Assembly (NCBI GenBank): GCA_027457225.1
Contig: DAIDTL010000032.1
Location: 1-9,847 of the forward strand
Direction: 5' to 3'
Length of the DNA stretch: 9,847 nt
Source of the DNA: Ferrovaceae bacterium
Lineage (GTDB): Bacteria > Pseudomonadota > Gammaproteobacteria > Burkholderiales > Ferrovaceae
Part shown: positions 6,656-9,847 of the stretch, in pieces
How positions within the stretch are numbered: the first letter of the stretch is position 1
How the letters are laid out: the number at the start of each line of letters is the position of its first letter
Program-made: the position numbers and the translations under genes
The notes under the pieces: model-generated
The model's database searches: none
What the model was told of the DNA's origin: nothing
The model's input: the letters and a program-made list of their open reading frames with translations, nothing else

Positions 6656-6657
6656 TG
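6599..6657 (+). other. Deletion/frameshift junction in the ABC exporter gene
   Basis: The membrane-domain frame reads LEVLPPRVPGP here, while the -1 frame reads GPSASGKSS (6616-6642), a complete Walker A motif, then LARLMVGIW leading into the ATPase half. In PrtD-type proteins as I know them, some 40-45 residues (the first strands of the ATPase domain with the A-loop aromatic) lie between these two points; here there are none, so a deletion whose length is not a multiple of three is inferred. TGA 6653-6655 overlaps ATG 6655-6657 by one base (TGATG). A GGGCCCT heptamer at 6616-6622 lies exactly at the join. Confidence 0.75.
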
Positions 6658-7251
6658 GTTGGCATCTGGGCAGCCCAGGTCGGTAAAGTGCGCCTTGATA
6701 ATGCCGATGTCTATTTGTGGAACAAGGACGAGCTTGGTCCCAGGGTGGGCTATATGCCCCAGGACGTGGAACTGTTCAATGGCACAGTGGCTGAAAACAT
6801 TGCGCGCTTTGGGGTCATCAATAGCGAGCAGGTTGTGGATGCGGCCCGTCTGGCTGGCGTGCACGACATGATTCTGCATTTTCCCAATGGCTATGACACG
6901 TCCATTGGGGAAGGCGGGAGTATCCTTTCGGGCGGACAACGCCAGCGTATTGGAATCGCTCGTGCCCTGTATGCCATGCCCGCTTTTATCGTGCTGGATG
7001 AACCCAACTCCAATCTGGATGACGTGGGAGAAGCTGCACTGGTATCCACAGTGCAAGCTCTTAAGCAGGCTGGTAAAACGGTCGTCGTTATCACGCACCG
7101 AATGAGCGTGTTGCAGGCGGTGGACAAGCTCCTGCTACTGCGTGACGGGATGGTCCAGATGTTTGGTGAGCGCGATGCCGTGTTGCAGGCGCTTGCCGCA
7201 GCACGTAACCAGCAGGCGCAAACCGCCCTGGCCCAGGAGTCATCCACATGA
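6655..7251 (+). CDS. Type I secretion ABC exporter, ATPase-domain half of a split gene
   Basis: 198 residues from ATG 6655, matching the C-terminal ATPase domain of PrtD-type exporters. Visible motifs: Q-loop Q36 (YMPQDVELF), ABC signature LSGGQRQR (91-98), Walker B IVLDEP with D115 and E116, D-loop NLDD (120-123), and switch H148 (ITHR). Walker A is absent from this ORF as started but is encoded just upstream in the same frame (GPSASGKSS, 6616-6642) with no intervening stop, so the coding frame is intact back to the junction. A protein begun at 6655 could not bind ATP normally. Best regarded as the second part of a pseudogene covering 5660-7251, unless a -1 frameshift joins the halves. The stop overlaps the next ATG (ATGA, 7248-7251). 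Confidence 0.88.
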   Translation: MVGIWAAQVGKVRLDNADVYLWNKDELGPRVGYMPQDVELFNGTVAENIARFGVINSEQVVDAARLAGVHDMILHFPNGYDTSIGEGGSILSGGQRQRIGIARALYAMPAFIVLDEPNSNLDDVGEAALVSTVQALKQAGKTVVVITHRMSVLQAVDKLLLLRDGMVQMFGERDAVLQALAAARNQQAQTALAQESST

Positions 7252-8201
7252 ACAAAAACGAACCCGTGATCATCGATGTCACGCCCGTGGTCGTACGGGA
7301 ACCGGAGACTGCTGCGGTTCCGGTGAATGCGCGCAACAGCGTTCGTCTGGGCTGGATCATCCTGCTGGTGGGTTTTGGAGGATTTGTCTGGTGGTCTTTC
7401 AGCGCCCATCTGGATGAGGGGGTCCCGGTTCAGGGAACGGTGGTGGCGGATTCCAAACGCAAGGTGATTCAACACCAAACCGGCGGCACCATCGACGCCC
7501 TCATGGTTCGCGATGGTGATACGGTCAAAAAGAATCAGGTTGTGATGCGCCTCATCAACACCCAAAGCGAAGCGGCACTCGCCATCAACAATCATCTTGC
7601 CAGCACCTTGAAAATTCAGCTGGACGCCTTGAAACCTTTGGTGGATGAGGGCTATTACGCACGTAATCAGTACCTGGACCTGCAGCGGCAGTACGACGAT
7701 GCCGAGTCCAAGATCAAGGTGGCACGTGAGGAAAACCTGCGCACCGACATCCGCGCGCCAGTGGCCGGGACGGTCATGGGGGTGTCGGTGTACACCGTTG
7801 GCGGGGTGATTCAACCCGGCAGCAAGATCATGGAGATTGAGCCTGCTGGCGACAAGCTGGTGCTCGAAGTGCAGATTCCCACCCACCTGATCGACAAGAT
7901 CCATGCCGGTCTTACCGCCGACGTGCGCCTGTCGGCGCTTAATCAGCGCACCACGCCAGTATTGAGCGGTGTCGTGCAGTGGGTGTCGCCGGATCGTTTT
8001 CAGGACCCGCAACGACCGGAAATTTCCTATTACACGGCCCGCATCGAACTCGCTCCCGACTCGGCAAAGTTGTTGAATGGGGAAACGCTGCAGGCGGGTA
8101 TGCCCGCCGAGGTCATCATCAAGACCGGTTCGCGCACCTTCTGGAACTATCTCATCAAGCCCATCGAAGACCGGGCGGCTCTTTCGCTCAAGGAACGCTA
8201 G
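7248..8201 (+). CDS. Type I secretion membrane fusion protein (HlyD/PrtE type), internally shortened
   Basis: 317-residue periplasmic adaptor linking the ABC exporter to the outer membrane channel. A cytoplasmic tail of about 33 residues is followed by one membrane segment (about 34-52), the first half of the lipoyl/barrel-sandwich domain (GTVVADSKRKVIQHQTGGTI to about residue 102), a short helical section (105-164), the second lipoyl half (IRAPVAGTVMGV, 168-179), and beta-barrel and membrane-proximal regions to the end. Family members are usually about 420-440 residues. Missing here are most of the alpha-hairpin: roughly 70 residues after TQSEAALAINN (near 115-120) and roughly 50 between AESKIK (157) and ENLRTDIRAP. 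Both losses keep the frame. AGGAG at 7235-7239 and the ATGA overlap with the ABC gene support the start. Whether such a short adaptor can reach TolC is doubtful. Confidence 0.88.
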   Translation: MNKNEPVIIDVTPVVVREPETAAVPVNARNSVRLGWIILLVGFGGFVWWSFSAHLDEGVPVQGTVVADSKRKVIQHQTGGTIDALMVRDGDTVKKNQVVMRLINTQSEAALAINNHLASTLKIQLDALKPLVDEGYYARNQYLDLQRQYDDAESKIKVAREENLRTDIRAPVAGTVMGVSVYTVGGVIQPGSKIMEIEPAGDKLVLEVQIPTHLIDKIHAGLTADVRLSALNQRTTPVLSGVVQWVSPDRFQDPQRPEISYYTARIELAPDSAKLLNGETLQAGMPAEVIIKTGSRTFWNYLIKPIEDRAALSLKER

Positions 8202-8202
8202 C

Positions 8203-9546
8203 ATGAGACGGCTCTCCTTTTGCGTGTTGGCCGGACTGATGCTGGGGCCGCTGTCCCTGGTGCAGGCCATGGATCTTGATGCGGCCATTGCCTCAGCAGA
8301 AAAAAATGATCCAACGCTTGCATCAGCACAAGCCAATCGCGATGCGGCCTTTGAGAATATCGCCATCGCCCGGGCCAAGCTGTTGCCTCAAACCAGTTTC
8401 CAGAGCCTGGTCCAGAAAATCGAGGAAGGTGTCAAACAGGAAGCCTCTGCTGGCGCGGTCGGCGCGAGCTATCTGGTCAACGCCTACAACAACCAGTTTT
8501 CCTTGCGTCAGGGCTTGTACCATCCACGCGATTGGATGGGTTATGACATCGGGCAGTTGCAATCGGAATACGGTACCCAAAAACTGGCCTCGGCGCGCAG
8601 CGATCTTTGGTTGCGCACCACCAATGCCTGGCTGGATGTGCTCTCAGCCATAGAACTGCGGCGTATTTATGGGGAGACGGTCAGGACCACCGGTTATGCT
8701 GCCGAACAGGCTGACAAGCGTCTCAAGGCGGGGGACGGGACCAAGGATGCCGCAGTGGAAGCCCATGCCCAGAATGAACTGGCAAAATCGCAACTGCTGG
8801 AAGCCGAAATCAATCAGCGCAGCCGCGAGCAGACTTTCAAGCGTTTGGCTGGGATGGAGGCTACGGACATGCGCGAGATGCACTTGCCAGATTATCGTCA
8901 GGTGCATCTTCCCGTAGCCAATTCGGAAGAGCTGCAACAGGTCGTGGCAGCCACCAATCCGGAGATTCTTGCGGCCCAGGCGGCTGAACAGGTCAACAAA
9001 AAACGCGCCGAACAAGCGCGGGCAGACCGCCTGCCGACCGTGGATTTGGTGGCTTCCAAGAGCTGGGCCCAAAACGACACGGTGTTTACCATCAATCAGC
9101 GGTATACCGTGTTGGGCGCCGGGGTCCAGGTCAACATTCCGCTGTATGACGGTGGCGGGTTGACCGCGACCCAACGTCAGGCTGAATATGCAGCCAATGC
9201 CTCCAGCGAGGACCTGCGCGCGCAGCAACTCAAATTGACCACTCAGGTAGAGTCGGACTGGTTCTCTGCCGAGGCCAGTCTGGAACGTGCGCGCAGCGCC
9301 GAACTTCTCATCATGGCAGCGCAGGAGCAAAAGCGGGCTGCAGAGATGGGGCTTAAATCGGGCGTGCGCACTTGGGGCGATGTGGCTCAGGCTGATATCC
9401 TGATCGCCCGTCGTGCCAGCGATTATCTTAGTTATGCCACCGGGGTACTGCGTGCCCAGGCGCGCCTGCTCTCTGCTGTGCCGGTGACTGAAAATGTCTG
9501 GGAACCCTGGGTGGCGCAGATCTCGCAACTGGCCAAGTCAAACTAG
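8203..9546 (+). CDS. TolC-family outer membrane protein of the type I secretion operon
   Basis: 447-residue outer-membrane/periplasmic channel, the exit duct of the operon. A signal peptide is clear: MRR, hydrophobic core, and cleavage probably after VQA (residue 22). The mature part shows the two-fold TolC pattern: MDLDAAIASAEKNDPTLASAQAN at the start, NNQFSLRQGLYHP as the first strand region, long Ala/Gln-rich helices, then in the second repeat NPEILAAQAAEQVNKKRAEQARADRLPTVDL split by the internal repeat boundary, VNIPLYDGGGL, and a final helix ending before LLSAVPVTE. Length is normal, with no sign of deletion, unlike the two genes upstream. ATG 8203 is chosen because AAGGAA (8190-8195) precedes it, the signal peptide begins there, and it follows the adaptor stop by one base; the upstream in-frame ATG at 8077 lies inside the adaptor gene. 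Confidence 0.92.
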   Translation: MRRLSFCVLAGLMLGPLSLVQAMDLDAAIASAEKNDPTLASAQANRDAAFENIAIARAKLLPQTSFQSLVQKIEEGVKQEASAGAVGASYLVNAYNNQFSLRQGLYHPRDWMGYDIGQLQSEYGTQKLASARSDLWLRTTNAWLDVLSAIELRRIYGETVRTTGYAAEQADKRLKAGDGTKDAAVEAHAQNELAKSQLLEAEINQRSREQTFKRLAGMEATDMREMHLPDYRQVHLPVANSEELQQVVAATNPEILAAQAAEQVNKKRAEQARADRLPTVDLVASKSWAQNDTVFTINQRYTVLGAGVQVNIPLYDGGGLTATQRQAEYAANASSEDLRAQQLKLTTQVESDWFSAEASLERARSAELLIMAAQEQKRAAEMGLKSGVRTWGDVAQADILIARRASDYLSYATGVLRAQARLLSAVPVTENVWEPWVAQISQLAKSN

Positions 9547-9847
9547 CTTCGTCCGTAGCCGTCCTCGAAGCGGACGATGTCATCTTCTCCCAAATAACGT
9601 CCCGACTGGACTTCGATGATTTCGAGGGATTCGCTCATGAGATTTTCCAGTCGATGCTTGACTCCCAACGGAATGTAGACCGACTGGTTTTCGTGCAACA
9701 GAAACACGTCTTCGCCGCGCGTGACTTGTGCGGTGCCTTTGACCACCACCCAGTGCTCGGCCCGATGGTGATGTAATTGCAGGGACAGACGCGCGCCCGG
9801 TTTGACGGTGATGCGTTTAACCTGAAACCGTTCACCGCGATCAATGG
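9543..9847 (-). CDS. manC: Mannose-1-phosphate guanylyltransferase / mannose-6-phosphate isomerase, C-terminal part
   Basis: The last 100 residues of a ManC/AlgA/CpsB-type bifunctional enzyme; the nucleotidyltransferase part lies beyond the window. Such enzymes convert fructose-6-phosphate to mannose-6-phosphate and mannose-1-phosphate to GDP-mannose for surface polysaccharides. The visible part is the cupin-type isomerase domain: ERFQVKRITVKPGARLSLQ, the metal-site HHHRAEHW, VVKGTAQVTRG, NQSVYIPLGVKHRLEN and the terminal EVQSGRYLGEDDIVRFEDGYGR, all closely typical. The frame is open to the right edge (codons from 9845). Its TAG stop (9545-9543) and that of the tolC-like gene overlap within CTAG. 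The gene may start an exopolysaccharide cluster to the right; that is inference. Confidence 0.92.
   Translation of the reverse strand, partial: IDRGERFQVKRITVKPGARLSLQLHHHRAEHWVVVKGTAQVTRGEDVFLLHENQSVYIPLGVKHRLENLMSESLEIIEVQSGRYLGEDDIVRFEDGYGRS

Noticed and set aside
6891..8378. A 495-codon open frame on the - strand across the ATPase half, the adaptor and the start of the tolC-like gene
   Set aside because: It lies antisense to genes with clear family motifs, its translation shows no recognisable domain, and long antisense frames arise from codon bias in GC-rich genes.
1..9847. CRISPR arrays, tRNA or rRNA genes, riboswitches, insertion sequences
   Set aside because: Read through the window for regular spaced repeats, cloverleaf-like or rRNA-like stretches and transposase motifs; none was seen.

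Overview
The window looks like a chromosomal segment of a Gram-negative proteobacterium, most likely a betaproteobacterium. That placement rests on overall protein resemblance (MutM, carbonic anhydrase, PrtD-type transporter), moderately high GC and the outer-membrane TolC-type protein; it is an impression from memory, not a computed assignment. Genes are tightly packed and no gap between genes exceeds about 150 bases.

Left part (1-2334, + strand): a housekeeping run made of the C-terminus of the AMPylase SelO, a YhhQ-type queuosine-precursor transporter that starts in an ATGA overlap with selO, a pterin-4a-carbinolamine dehydratase, and the DNA repair glycosylase MutM with a TTG start. A beta-class carbonic anhydrase (- strand, 2338-2988) faces mutM with only 3 bases between the stops. 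Across a 115-base divergent gap lies a membrane-anchored diguanylate cyclase with an apparently intact active site and I-site (3104-4804). Its start codon has no clear Shine-Dalgarno sequence but overlaps the stop of a possible 11-codon upstream ORF. A type II (L-2-haloacid) dehalogenase follows on the - strand (4810-5511).

The divergent gap 5512-5659 carries the main non-coding signals: a 53-base inverted repeat with perfect 12-base ends (5523-5575), and a textbook CRP-type palindrome TGTGA-N6-TCACA (5604-5619) upstream of a type I secretion operon.

Right part (5660-9546, + strand): a type I secretion operon (ABC exporter, membrane fusion protein, TolC-type outer membrane protein). Its first two components are abnormal. 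The ABC gene is split by a frameshift where the segment just before Walker A appears to have been deleted, leaving the Walker A motif only in the -1 frame. The membrane fusion protein is open throughout but only 317 residues, with most of the periplasmic coiled-coil hairpin missing. TolC looks complete. The operon is therefore either decaying or, less likely, a compact variant rescued by frameshifting; an assembly error must be excluded first. No secretion substrate is visible. The window ends in the C-terminus of a ManC/AlgA-type GDP-mannose enzyme on the - strand, whose TAG stop shares a CTAG palindrome with the tolC-like stop.
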